Assembly: GCA_963576735.1 (NCBI GenBank)
Contig: OY755170.1
Span: forward strand, 24,040,875 to 24,104,874
Direction of reading: 5' to 3'
From: Bedellia somnulentella
Taxonomy: Eukaryota > Arthropoda > Insecta > Lepidoptera > Bedelliidae
Length of the DNA: 64,000 nt
The notes beneath the pieces are model-generated. The model was not told the DNA's origin. It saw only the letters and a list, made by a program, of their open reading frames with translations, and made no database searches. The position numbers and the translations under genes were made by a program. Positions 10,886 to 21,369 of this stretch are shown here, piece by piece. The stretch's first letter is position 1. The number at the start of each line of letters is the position of its first letter.

Positions 10886-11215
10886 TAGATTATAAAAGAA
10901 TCATTGTTTTTGGAAATGGGTTAACATTCGAGCCACATAACCCAATAAAATTAATTATGATGTATTATAATATTTATAATATTAAATGATACTATTTTGA
11001 GCTGACATTATAGTATTCTAAAGTAATAACCAGAAATCCAACCAATCAATGAAATGAAACCCTCAAACTAAACAACTCAAATGAGTCGCTCAATACATCA
11101 CTGACGGAATGATGCGGAGTAGTGCTATTACACGTCGTCACTACAGCACGAATGAATACGTCTTGCACGATGTTATTAAATAAATAAATGTGTAAATACA
11201 CACATATATTTTGGA
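10886..11215. other. No recognisable feature
   Basis: A+T-rich sequence without frames, paired repeats or SINE matches. Confidence 0.5.
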
Positions 11216-11219
11216 CTAC

Positions 11220-11437
11220 ATATCCCTAGAAGGGGTAGCCAGAGCTTCGGAATAAGAAATTCGTTCGCTACCTTTGGAACTTGTGTTGGGATAAGATTAT
11301 AAAACAAAGGTTTTTGATGGTGCGTCTCCAACAGAATCGCCTTAAAATCACTCAAAATGCCCCAATATCTTTAGCCGTCTCTTACGAACAATCACGGTAA
11401 GAAATGGGGTAGTGCTATTCTAAGCCGACACACAGCA
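11220..11437 (-). mobile_element. SINE-A, minus strand
   Basis: Complement of SINE-A from CCCTAGAAGGGGTAGCCAGAG to GCTATTCTAAGCCGACAC. The TATG tail is reduced to ACATAT. Confidence 0.88.
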
Positions 11438-11439
11438 GA

Positions 11440-12244
11440 GACGAATATCGACAACGACTCTGTTAACATTAAAATCAAAAATCTACAATACAAACAGATG
11501 TAATACTCGAACGCAATTGGCCTTGTCGACGATTTTGTCCTTGACCATATTCGCAAATTTGCTAGTAAACATTTAGTGAAAGAAAGTCATAAAGTAATAA
11601 AATCTGTCTCGCTCGTGTCGTGTTACCGAGGCGCCCCCGCCCCGCGCGCCCCGCAGCCGCCATTTCCTAATATTAGCCGAGTTATGATATCGGGCTTTGT
11701 TATGCATTTTGTTTTAATCATTTTGTAGTGACATCTGTGACCTTAAGTTGAACTATTATGTGCTTTACATTTGCTAAGATGCATGCCAATTTACCGCCAT
11801 CTAGCGAACAATAAAGAACTAGGAAATAGCCCGTCGAATAAGGGTATTTAAGCACATCACATTTCGTTGTATGGGATTGGGTATCTGTACTAGTATAGTA
11901 TTATATTATCTGTGTTATTACTAATATAGACCTCGAAGAGTGAAGACACCAAGCTAGTTGTTTTTCTATTTTACCACGAGTCCCTCTCCCAAACCCTGGA
12001 CGTCAGCGCACTACCAGCTATACGAATAATCATTTCACATTATATCCGTGAATATATGCATGCCAATAGGGAGTAGCGTTAGGTGATAGTTTCGCTCTCC
12101 AACTCCATAGGACTTGGGGATGTTTTCCTTGTCTTACTTTTAATTGTTGATACATTGAAATTAATAGTAAGTTTATATTAACTGATGTTCAATAGGAAAG
12201 AAAGGATAATTATTATAATTAATATACTGAAATAAAATTATTCT
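11440..12244. other. No gene; short CpG-rich island at ~11,625-11,665
   Basis: Mostly A+T-rich. A ~40-bp GC block (GGCGCCCCCGCCCCGCGCGC) followed by CAGCCGCCATTTCC stands out and could be a promoter or first-exon remnant. At 11,770-11,990 a segment with GGGTATTTAAGCACATC and TAGCGAACAATAAAG could be a solo LTR. Neither is proven. Confidence 0.35.
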
Positions 12245-12246
12245 TT

Positions 12247-12420
12247 ACATACATACATATTCTCACGCCGTTAGTTCCCATTGGGGTAGGCAGAGACTAT
12301 CGATCGCCACTTTCTGCAATCCTGGTAAACCTCTCTAGATTCATTCACATCCATCAATCTTTTCATACATGCACAAACTTAGTATCCTCCAGACACCGCA
12401 GTCAGTACAAAATCGGTTCG
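12247..12420 (-). repeat. RTE-type LINE 3' end, minus strand
   Basis: ACATACATACATATTCTCACG, GTTCCCATTGGGGTAGGCAG, CCTGGTAAACCTCTCTAG: the complement of the 3' coding end and tail of the RTE family seen at 23523-23845. 5'-truncated. Confidence 0.82.
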
Positions 12421-12559
12421 GCAAATTGGTCCAATAATCCCCCCGCTCTCACTGCACTTCACGCCCCGCAATGTTGCAAGCTTTAACCCATCGCCAGTCT
12501 GCAAATGTATATTTTCTACCAAACTCCTATTAATTTCTACCAAACTCCTAATAATTATT

Positions 12560-12790
12560 TAATATGATCTTTTTCTATATTTGAGAAAAAACATGAAATA
12601 TTTAATGCTTTTAAATGATAAGATAATAAAAAACATATATTAAAAATTAAACAACAGCTTTAATAGTTTTTTAACTTATTAGTAAAATTAAATTTTCTGA
12701 AATATCAAAATGTTCTTTTTCTATATTTGAACATAATCGTGAATTATTTAATGCTTCTAAATAATAAGATGGATAATAAAAAACACGGAT
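12560..12790. repeat. Diverged direct duplication (~75 bp units)
   Basis: A segment near 12568-12640 (TTTTTCTATATTTGAGAAAA, then ATTTAATGCTTTTAAATGAT) recurs at about 12716-12790 in diverged form (TTTCTATATTTGAACATAAT, then ATTTAATGCTTCTAAATAAT). The two units are ~147 bp apart. Confidence 0.6.
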
Positions 12791-13061
12791 GTTGTCAGGT
12801 TTATGGCATTCGTAGTTGAATTACAGCTAAGAACTCCAATATCTTCAAGAGCTATGCAATTGCCTTGATCCGAAGCTTTTATCTCTAAATTGCACAATAC
12901 TTTGCGGTATATACCGAATATACCCTTAAATTGTTTTGCATTTGGTTTGTCGTTCAATCAAACATGCATAGCGTATATAAAAACAGTAATAACTTTTAGA
13001 TACAAAATATTATAAAAACTATTAATATTTAGACACATACATAATATTTAAATACAATTAA

Positions 13062-13253
13062 CTAGCTCTTCACCCGCGTCTTCTTTCACGTAGGTACACA
13101 TATATCACTGCTTACCCTTTTTCGAATTTATCGTATTTCGATGTATAATTTATATACCTTCAAAGTTTCATCCAAATTCCTTTAGTAGATTTTGTCTGAA
13201 AGCGTAACAATCACATCCACACAAACTTTCACAATTATAATGTTATAGTAAGA
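13062..13253 (-). mobile_element. Non-autonomous Helitron, complete (192 bp)
   Basis: On the minus strand the element begins TCTTACTATAACATTATAAT (preceded by A) and ends GGGTGAAGAGCTAG (followed by T). This is a textbook A|TC...CTAG|T Helitron insertion. The interior carries GTGAAAGTTTGTGTGGATG and ATTTGGATGAAACTTTG. No helicase. Confidence 0.85.
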
Positions 13254-13357
13254 TATATATTTATATGACATAGGTATACAGATAGGTATATTTTTCAAAT
13301 ATAGTACAAATATACCTATCTTTATTCTATGCATACATGCCTTCTTGAGCACATTTC

Positions 13358-13564
13358 CTATTTAATCCAATGTGTCCTCCGAGGTCGTCCTCTACTAACA
13401 TTACCCTCCACATTGGCTCTATAGATATCTTTTACCAATTTACTGTCATCCATCCTCTCTATATGCCCAAACCATCTCAACATTCCTTTTTCTATCTTTC
13501 TTACAATATCATCTTTTACACCACACCTTTCCCGAATCACTTAATTCCTCACACGATCACATAA
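13358..13564 (-). pseudogene. RTE C-terminal domain, truncated
   Basis: Encodes EKGMLRWFGHIERMDDSKLV and GNVSRGRPRRTHW, the conserved C-terminal block of RTE-type polyproteins. The intact family version continues with LDQIESVLKK and ends SAYPNGN (see 23549-23824). Here a stop follows THWIK and homology ends near 13330. Confidence 0.88.
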
Positions 13565-13584
13565 TCTAACATTACATTTTTTTC

Positions 13585-14212
13585 TTAGGACCTTATCTCC
13601 ACCGTATTCACTCTGCTTTCATGCTTCTTCTGCCACACCCAGCATTCACTGCCATACATAAGCGTAGGAACAAGAACGGCATAATGCACAGCCATTCGGG
13701 CCTTTTCGGACACCGATTGACTAGACATGAGACTATCCAGTGCTCCATTTACCGCATTACCCTTTTTTACTCTTCTTTTAATGTCTTCATCACACTTTCC
13801 ATCCCTAGTGAACAAACTTTCCAGATATACGAACTCTTTCACTTGTTCCACTATCTTACCATTGATCTCTATAACGCATTCAGTCATATTCTCCTCTCTC
13901 TCTAAAACCATGGTTTTGATTTTATTTACATTCACCCTCATTTCTTTTCTTTCAAACGACACACATGCAATATTCATCATCTCTTGCAACTCTTCAACCG
14001 ACGATGCAAGTAACACTTGATCATCAGCATATAAGAGGCATTTGATGACGAATCCACCCAATCTCAGTCCATAATCACTTTCAAGCAACTCGACTGTCTG
14101 ATAGAGTTCATCATCCATGAACAAATTGAATAGCCACTGAGAAGCTACACATCCCTGTCGGACACCCCTAGAGATGCCCGATGCCCCCGTATTGGTCTTG
14201 GTACACCCGCTA
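13585..14212 (-). pseudogene. RTE reverse transcriptase, catalytic half
   Basis: The frame contains GVRQGCVASQWLFNLFMD, then the catalytic box LLYADDQVLLA (polymerase aspartates of YADD intact), then FVYLESLFTRDGKCDEDI and YGSECWVWQKKHESRVN. The reaction is RNA-templated DNA synthesis for target-primed integration. The frame is open for ~210 codons but is cut at its 5' side by the insertion at 14213, and ~60-70 residues normally found between IFSL and GELSG are missing, so a deletion went with the insertion or preceded it. Confidence 0.92.
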
Positions 14213-15284
14213 AGTTCACCTATGTGAACCACGAACATAAAAATAAGTTCGTGGGCCACCTATGTCCACCTAGACGATCCACGAACATATTTTTGTGTTC
14301 GTTGTTCACCTCACTGATTATATTGAAAAAAAATGTAAACAAAAAAAATACAACCATATTACGCCTGCTTAAAGCATTGAAAGACATACAAAAGAAAAAA
14401 AACTACCACAAGAGGCAAAACATTTACATAGACGATGATGATGACATACGCGACATTCAATTACAATTGATTATCAATGATATTTCCGTCGGTATAGCCC
14501 TAGAAAAATTACGTTAAGAACACTCAAATATACTTAACCGTAAGGGAATTTCGCGAAGTTAATTAACAGACCACATATTTATTATATCTCACTTTATAAA
14601 CATCCTCATAATTACTGTTAATTTATCTATATGAAAAAAAATGTGTTGAGAAGTTTCTTGCACATATTTCTCCCAACAATACACCTTCCGATTAAATAAA
14701 TGTGTGTTGAGGATTTTTTCTTGCATATTTTTCCCAATAATACACCCTTCCGATCGTAAAGCTTCTAAAAGTGATTTATAAAACTGTTCACGTATAAAAA
14801 TGTTTTCTAGTATCATTAAATAACCATTTTTTACTTTAACGTTGAAGTGACTGAGCTCGTATATTTTCAATTATTAATAACAGTATGATATATTAACAGT
14901 TTGTAAGTAGTATGTATGTAGTTTTAGTAATCATTTATTAACAGTTTGTTTTTTTATTGTTTTAAGCCTTATAACCCCACTGCAAGTTTATGCTCACCTA
15001 GTACTTCTCGTCGTGAGAATAGCGTGTTTCTCAATAGGATTTTTCTGAAAATTTCTAAGTGTTTCACCTACTGTCGAAAATGCACCGACGAAAAAATCCC
15101 AACTACAAATAAGACATAGACATGTATACTTCCCCTTAAAAATAAAGATCCGTTATTTTTTGACTCCCATCCCTTTTATTTTTCATGGGTGAACCAAGAA
15201 CAATACTTTTTTATTATACTTTTGTTTAAAAAAGAAGGTAGACCACTAACAAAAAAAAATGTTCGTGGTCCACTTAGGTGAACT
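14213..15284. mobile_element. TIR DNA element nested in RTE (1.07 kb)
   Basis: The left end AGTTCACCTATGTGAACC and the right end, read in complement, AGTTCACCTAAGTGGACC then CACGAACAT, form TIRs of ~26-31 bp with few mismatches. The left TIR is followed by a second partial copy (GTTCGTGGGCCACCTATG). The interior is A+T-rich. A minus-strand frame (14589-14870) is only the reading of a ~64-bp tandem duplication (about 14638-14700 and 14700-14762), not a known transposase. No clear target duplication. Superfamily unknown. Confidence 0.75.
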
Positions 15285-15468
15285 GACTAGATGTACCATG
15301 ACTTAGTAGCCCCCTTAAAGAGAAGATTTGATCCATACATCCCATTCCCTTTCTAAATCCTGCTTGCACATCCCAAATTTTGTCATCTGTTTAAGTCATC
15401 ACTCTTTCAATCAATACCTTTGCATACAATTTACCGACAATACTGAGTAGGCTGATTCCGCGCTAGTT
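15285..15468 (-). pseudogene. RTE reverse transcriptase, middle block
   Basis: Read on the minus strand: RGISLLSIVGKLYAKVLIER, a stop, then IWDVQAGFRKGMGCMDQIFS. These are early RT motifs of the RTE clade. It is bounded on one side by the Helentron insertion and on the other by the TIR element. Confidence 0.88.
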
Positions 15469-15599
15469 TTTAACACGCTTTTATTAGGTCGACCTGTATG
15501 TATGTAACTATGTAATCAAATCTAAGAAAACTAATTTAACCATCTTCTAAAGGTCATAGCGTTATGAAAATTGGCAGTTGTATGTGATTTCGATGACAA

Positions 15600-16245
15600 T
15601 ATAATAATATGGTACTGTCGAGCTGATCTGATGATGGAGCCGGAAGATATGAACTGGAACTTCATGATGGATGATCGTATTATAGCCGTGTTTGGACTTG
15701 TTAAAAAGGTCTTGTAATGAACGTTGATCATGATTAGGTTTCAAGGTCTGATGATGAAGCCGGAAGATAGGCACTAGCATTCCATGATGAAATATCGTAT
15801 CATAGCCGTGTTTGGACTTGTTAGAAAGGTCTTGTAATGAACCTTGACCACGATTAGGTTTCAAGGTCTGAATACAATAATATCGTACTGTCGAGCTCAT
15901 CTGATGATGGAGCCGGAAGATATTAACTGGAACTTAATGATGGATGATCGTATTATAGCCGTATTTGGACTTGTTAGAAAGGTCTTGTTATGAACTTTGA
16001 CCACGAAATGAACTTTGACCACGATTAGGTTTCAAGGTCTGAATACAATAATATGGTACTGTCGAGCTCATCTGATGATGGAGCCGGAAGATATTAACTG
16101 GAACTTAATGATGGATGATCGTATTATAGCCGTATTTGGACTTGTTAGAAAGGTCTTGTAATTAACTTTGACCACGAATTGAACTTTGACCACGATTAGG
16201 TTTCAAGGTACTATATACAATAATATGGTACTATCGAACTGATCT
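15600..16245 (+). repeat. Minisatellite, five diverged units
   Basis: The core TCTGATGATGGAGCCGGAAG starts at about 15626, 15747 (GATGAAGCC variant), 15900, 16071 and 16243, spaced 121-172 bp apart. Each unit continues with TATAGCCGT, TTTGGACTTGTTA and AAAGGTCTTG. Two units carry an extra repeat of AACTTTGACCACGA. Minisatellites near the 5' end are common in Helentron-type elements. Confidence 0.88.
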
Positions 16246-16246
16246 G

Positions 16247-16663
16247 ATGATGGAGCCGGAAGATTTGAACTGGAACTTTAGACGCGACCAAATGTATGAA
16301 ACCGACATCCCGTCCATCAAAGTTAATTTTGGTAACGACGGCAAGCACCTAATTCAGCCTATAGGCATCCAATTCCCGGCCAAGTACAGCTACGGTACGG
16401 TGGAGAGGCGCATGCTCCCAGTGATTTTAAGTTGGGCATCTACCGTGCACAAGATGCAAGGCTGTACGGTAGACCACGCCGTGGTGTACTTAGGGTCCCG
16501 TACTTTTGCGGATGGACAGGCATATGTGGCGCTAAGTCGAGTAAAATCACTTAGTGGTCTCCAGATTGAAGAGTTAGATTGTTCTAAGCTGACAGATAAG
16601 ACACCATGCTATACAGACGCACTGGCGGAGATGGAGAGGATGCGGGCTCATTCGTCTATTTGA
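16247..16663 (+). pseudogene. Helentron/Helitron Pif1-like helicase, C-terminal part
   Basis: The 138-codon frame begins in minisatellite sequence ([11 protein letters not shown]) and from about residue 20 becomes helicase: [31 protein letters not shown] (motif V region), [15 protein letters not shown] (motif VI with the arginine finger) and a terminal [13 protein letters not shown] full RepHel protein exceeds 1,000 residues; only the last ~120 remain, so mobility would depend on protein from other copies. Confidence 0.88.
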
Positions 16664-16727
16664 AATAAATGTTTAAAATATGCCATTAGCAAAGACTAAA
16701 AAGCATAAAATAAATTAATAGTTTAAA

Positions 16728-17225
16728 AAACACTAAAAAACACGCTTTTATAAGTGCACTTAAAAGTCAAAAATAAATTACGGGTCGTTCAAGTTGTCTC
16801 TATTTCTGGGCTGAAGTGTAAACTATGTGCTTTTAATTATAATATTTGATTGTAAAAGCGTGGGGCGCTGGAGCAGCAATAACTTTCTTGTAAACAAATA
16901 CACGAACAAGAACTCTACATTTTGCCACTGTTGACTAGTACTTTAAACAGACTGTTTAATATAGAGCATCCAACTAGTGGTGCTGCAAATCTAGTTAGAG
17001 TGCCGATCTCTGTAACCTGCTTCCCGAAACATCGCTTAACTTGATTTCTTAGCAAGGTAAACAAAGAATCTGTCCTTTTCCAGCGCCCCACGCTTTTACA
17101 ATCAAATATTATAATTAAAAGCACATAGTTTACACTTCAGCCCAGCCCAGAAATAGAGACAACTTGAACGACCCGTAATTTATTTTTGACTTTTAAGTGC
17201 ACTTATAAAAGCGTGTGTTTAAGTG
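16728..17225. repeat. Long palindrome at the Helentron 3' end
   Basis: The arm from about 16740 to 16880 (ACGCTTTTATAAGTGCACTT, ACGGGTCGTTCAAGTTGTCTC, AATTATAATATTTGATTG) returns in complement at about 17085-17222, separated by ~200 bases. Right arm differs by one 5-bp duplication (CAGCCCAGCCC). Probably a 3' structure of the element or an inverted duplication of its end. Confidence 0.85.
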
Positions 17226-17233
17226 TTTTTTAA

Positions 17234-18024
17234 TTAGCTTCCTGGTGTGACCTTTTTCCTTTATATAAGGGCACAATTACTGCCCTGCACCAATCTCGTG
17301 GTATTTTACCACTCGACCAGCACTTGGAAAAGAAAGTACAGCCAGGAAGCCACCAACCCTTTACCAGCCCTCAGCATTTCGATACTTATCCTATCATACC
17401 CTGCCGCTTCCCCTACTTTCATACTTTTCAATGCTTTCATTACTTCTTCCATACTAATCTCACTGTCACTACTGTCACCCATTGCCTCATTCCAGTCAAC
17501 ATTGCTGCCAATTCGCGATGAAATAGGTGAATCCTCTTTTTCAAAGAGTCCCTCAAAATAACTCTTCCATACTCGTCTTATGCTACTTTCATCCGTCGCC
17601 AATTCACCCTGTTCATCTCTCACTACATTCACTCTCGTGTTTTGGGAAACTCCCTTTTCTTTCCGGATATATTTACAGAATAACTTTTGGTTATTCCGGA
17701 AATTATCAGAAAGTTTCCTCTCACACCACTCTTGCAAATCACGCTTTTTCTTTTCAATTTTCTTCTTTACATCATTCTTTACTCTCTTATACATATCTTC
17801 ACTTTTCAGCACTTCATCATTCGTTTACTAGCTCTGATCGCTAGTAAATCCAACCAAGTTTTCTTCTTATCTCCAACTGCCTCTTTCATATCTTTATCCC
17901 ACCAACTTGTTGGTGGTCTATTTGTCCTCTTACTCAATCCACACACTTCCGTCGCACATTCAACCATTGACGATTTGAGCATATCCCATGCTTCTTCTAT
18001 AAAATACAAAACCTCGTATAACAA
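17234..18024 (-). pseudogene. RTE linker and start of reverse transcriptase
   Basis: Read on the minus strand: FIEEAWDMLKSSMVECATEV, then RPPTSWWDKDMKEAV (endonuclease-to-RT linker), a frame break near 17810, then KKRDLQEWCERKLSDNF, SYFEGLFEKEDSP and EVMKALKSMKVGEAAGYDRI (RT entry motif). A frameshift near 17310 leads to PRDWCRAVIVPLYKGK, and the block ends HQEAN at the Helentron junction. Plus-strand frames in this stretch are antisense shadows. Confidence 0.9.
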
Positions 18025-18080
18025 GTAGAAATAAAATAAAACATACGTTTTAAATCAGATTTATATATTTGTTTGGTTTT

Positions 18081-21000
18081 AATTTAAAGACTCACTCAAC
18101 CGTATATTTTACTGTTATATAAAATAACGAAGAGGGAGAAATTGAGAGCCCAAAACTCATATGAAAAATAAATAATTAAAGAGCATTTAACGGAACCTGC
18201 CGTGAATTCATTCATAAACAGTAATTTGACTCAACGTACACAGAGCTCAATCATAAGATTTATTACTATCAAATTATCATATTTTCAGTTTTTGGACACT
18301 AATATTATTTATTTTTCTAATATGAAAATACAGTTTATATTATTCTACAGTCTAAGAAATTGGTAAAGTTGTCTATTATAATTTAAAGACTCACTCAATC
18401 GTATATTTTACTGTTCTATAAAATAACGAAGAGGAAAAAATTGAGAGCCCAAAACTCATATGAAAAATAAATAATTAAAGAGCATTTAACGGAACCTGCC
18501 GTGAATTCATTCATAAACAGTAATTTGACTCAACGTACACAGAGCTCAATCATAAGATTTATTACTATCAAATTATCATATTTTCAGTTTTTGGACACTA
18601 ATATTATTTATTTTTCTAATATGAAAATACAGTTTATATTATTCTACAGTCTAAGAAATTGGTAAAGTTGTCTATTATAATTTAAAGACTCACTCAATCG
18701 TATATTTTACTGTTCTATAAAATAACGAAGAGGAAAAAATTGAGAGCCCAAAACTCATATGAAAAATAAATAATTAAAGAGCATTTAACGGAACCTGCCG
18801 TGAATTCATTCATAAACAGTAATTTGACTCAACGTACACAGAGCTCAATCATAAGATTTATTACTATCAAATTATCATATTTTCAGTTTTTGGAAACTAA
18901 TATTATTTATTTTTCTAATATGAAAATACAGTTTATATTATTCTACAGTCTAAGAAATTGGTAAAGTTGTCTATTATAATTTAAAGACTCACTCAATCGT
19001 ATATTTTACTGTTCTATAAAATAACGAAGAGGAAAAAATTGAGAGCCCAAAACTCATATGAAAAATAAATAATTAAAGAGCATTTAACGGAACCTGCCGT
19101 GAATTCATTCATAAACAGTAATTTGACTCAACGTACACAGAGCTCAATCATAAGATTTATTACTATCAAATTATCATATTTTCAGTTTTTGGACACTAAT
19201 ATTATTTATTTTTCTAATATGAAAATACAGTTTATATTATTCTACAGTCTAAGAAATTGGTAAAGTTGTCTATTATAATTTAAAGACTCACTCAATCGTA
19301 TATTTTACTGTTCTATAAAATAACGAAGAGGAAAAAATTGAGAGCCCAAAACTCATATGAAAAATAAATAATTAAAGAGCATTTAACGGAACCTGCCGTG
19401 AATTCATTCATAAACAGTAATTTGACTCAACGTACACAGAGCTCAATCATAAGATTTATTACTATCAAATTATCATATTTTCAGTTTTTGGACACTAATA
19501 TTATTTATTTTTCTAATATGAAAATACAGTTTATATTATTCTACAGTCTAAGAAATTGGTAAAGTTGTCTATTATAATTTAAAGACTCACTCAATCGTAT
19601 ATTTTACTGTTCTATAAAATAACGAAGAGGAAAAAATTGAGAGCCCAAAACTCATATGAAAAATAAATAATTAAAGAGCATTTAACGGAACCTGCCGTGA
19701 ATTCATTCATAAACAGTAATTTGACTCAACGTACACAGAGCTCAATCATAAGATTTATTACTATCAAATTATCATATTTTCAGTTTTTGGACACTAATAT
19801 TATTTATTTTTCTAATATGAAAATACAGTTTATATTATTCTACAGTCTAAGAAATTGGTAAAGTTGTCTATTATAATTTAAAGACTCACTCAATCGTATA
19901 TTTTACTGTTCTATAAAATAACGAAGAGGAAAAAATTGAGAGCCCAAAACTCATATGAAAAATAAATAATTAAAGAGCATTTAACGGAACCTGCCGTGAA
20001 TTCATTCATAAACAGTAATTTGACTCAACGTACACAGAGCTCAATCATAAGATTTATTACTATCAAATTATCATATTTTCAGTTTTTGGAAACTAATATT
20101 ATTTATTTTTCTAATATGAAAATACAGTTTATATTATTCTACAGTCTAAGAAATTGGTAAAGTTGTCTATTATAATTTAAAGACTCACTCAATCGTATAT
20201 TTTACTGTTCTATAAAATAACGAAGAGGAAAAAATTGAGAGCCCAAAACTCATATGAAAAATAAATAATTAAAGAGCATTTAACGGAACCTGCCGTGAAT
20301 TCATTCATAAACAGTAATTTGACTCAACGTACACAGAGCTCAATCATAAGATTTATTACTATCAAATTATCATATTTTCAGTTTTTGGACACTAATATTA
20401 TTTATTTTTCTAATATGAAAATACAGTTTATATTATTCTACAGTCTAAGAAATTGGTAAAGTTGTCTATTATAATTTAAAGACTCACTCAATCGTATATT
20501 TTACTGTTCTATAAAATAACGAAGAGGAAAAAATTGAGAGCCCAAAACTCATATGAAAAATAAATAATTAAAGAGCATTTAACGGAACCTGCCGTGAATT
20601 CATTCATAAACAGTAATTTGACTCAACGTACACAGAGCTCAATCATAAGATTTATTACTATCAAATTATCATATTTTCAGTTTTTGGAAACTAATATTAT
20701 TTATTTTTCTAATATGAAAATACAGTTTATATTATTCTACAGTCTAAGAAATTGGTAAAGTTGTCTATTATAATTTAAAGACTCACTCAATCGTATATTT
20801 TACTGTTCTATAAAATAACGAAGAGGAAAAAATTGAGAGCCCAAAACTCATATGAAAAATAAATAATTAAAGAGCATTTAACGGAACCTGCCGTGAATTC
20901 ATTCATAAACAGTAATTTGACTCAACGTACACAGAGCTCAATCATAAGATTTATTACTATCAAATTATCATATTTTCAGTTTTTGGACACTAATATTATT

Positions 21001-21369
21001 TATTTTTCTAATATGAAAATACAGTTTATATTATTCTACAGTCTAAGAAATTGGTAAAGTTGTCTATTATAATTTAAAGACTCACTCAATCGTATATTTT
21101 ACTGTTCTATAAAATAACGAAGAGGAAAAAATTGAGAGCCCAAAACTCATATGAAAAATAAATAATTAAAGAGCATTTAACGGAACCTGCCGTGAATTCA
21201 TTCATAAACAGTAATTTGACTCAACGTACACAGAGCTCAATCATAAGATTTATTACTATCAAATTATCATATTTTCAGTTTTTGGACACTAATATTATTT
21301 ATTTTTCTAATATGAAAATACAGTTTATATTATTCTACAGTCTAAGAAATTGGTAAAGTTGTCTATTAT
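18081..21369. repeat. Satellite array, eleven 299-bp units
   Basis: The phrase AATTTAAAGACTCACTCAA recurs at 18081, 18380, 18679, 18978, 19277, 19576, 19875, 20174, 20473, 20772 and 21071, exactly 299 bp apart, and the array ends at about 21369 with GTTGTCTATTATA. Units are almost identical. Unit 1 has a few private changes (CAACCG, GTTATAT, GAGGGAGAAATT). A single A-for-C variant (GGAAACTAAT instead of GGACACTAAT) marks units 3, 7 and 9. Each unit holds one EcoRI site (GAATTC). A+T-rich, non-coding. Confidence 0.97.

Larger units (their letters stand above)
15469..17233 (+). mobile_element. Helentron-like element nested in RTE (1.77 kb)
   Basis: The left end reads TTAACACGCTTTTATTAGG and the right end ...CTTATAAAAGCGTG, forming the short inverted subterminal repeats described for Helentrons. 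Inside, in order, are a five-unit minisatellite (15600-16245), a Pif1-like helicase remnant (16247-16663) and a ~500-bp palindrome (16728-17225). Insertion fell in a run of T residues of the RTE sequence, consistent with the TT target of Helentrons (family knowledge). Removing it restores RTE coding. Confidence 0.8.
13330..18024 (-). mobile_element. RTE-type non-LTR retrotransposon, interrupted by two nested elements
   Basis: Three minus-strand blocks read in order as one endonuclease/reverse-transcriptase polyprotein. 18024-17234 is the linker and start of RT, 15468-15285 is the next RT block (RGISLLSIVGKLYAKV), and 14212-13330 is the catalytic and C-terminal part. Between them lie a Helentron-like element (15469-17233) and a TIR element (14213-15284). 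Joining the first two blocks restores the expected QEAKN-RGISLL stretch, apart from a stop at the tyrosine position, with only a short A/T run at the join. The endonuclease upstream of 18024 and the 3' tail below 13330 are missing. Confidence 0.85.

Noticed and set aside
13370..14020. Plus-strand frames opposite the RTE RT
   Set aside because: Antisense shadows without recognisable motifs.
14589..14870. 93-codon minus-strand frame as a transposase of the TIR element
   Set aside because: It mainly translates a ~64-bp tandem duplication and matches no transposase motif.
17247..18028. Several plus-strand open frames of 60-113 codons
   Set aside because: They are antisense to the RTE reverse-transcriptase block, which has clear motifs on the minus strand.
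18081..21369. Regular repeats resembling a CRISPR array
   Set aside because: The whole 299-bp period is conserved with no variable spacers; this is a eukaryotic satellite.
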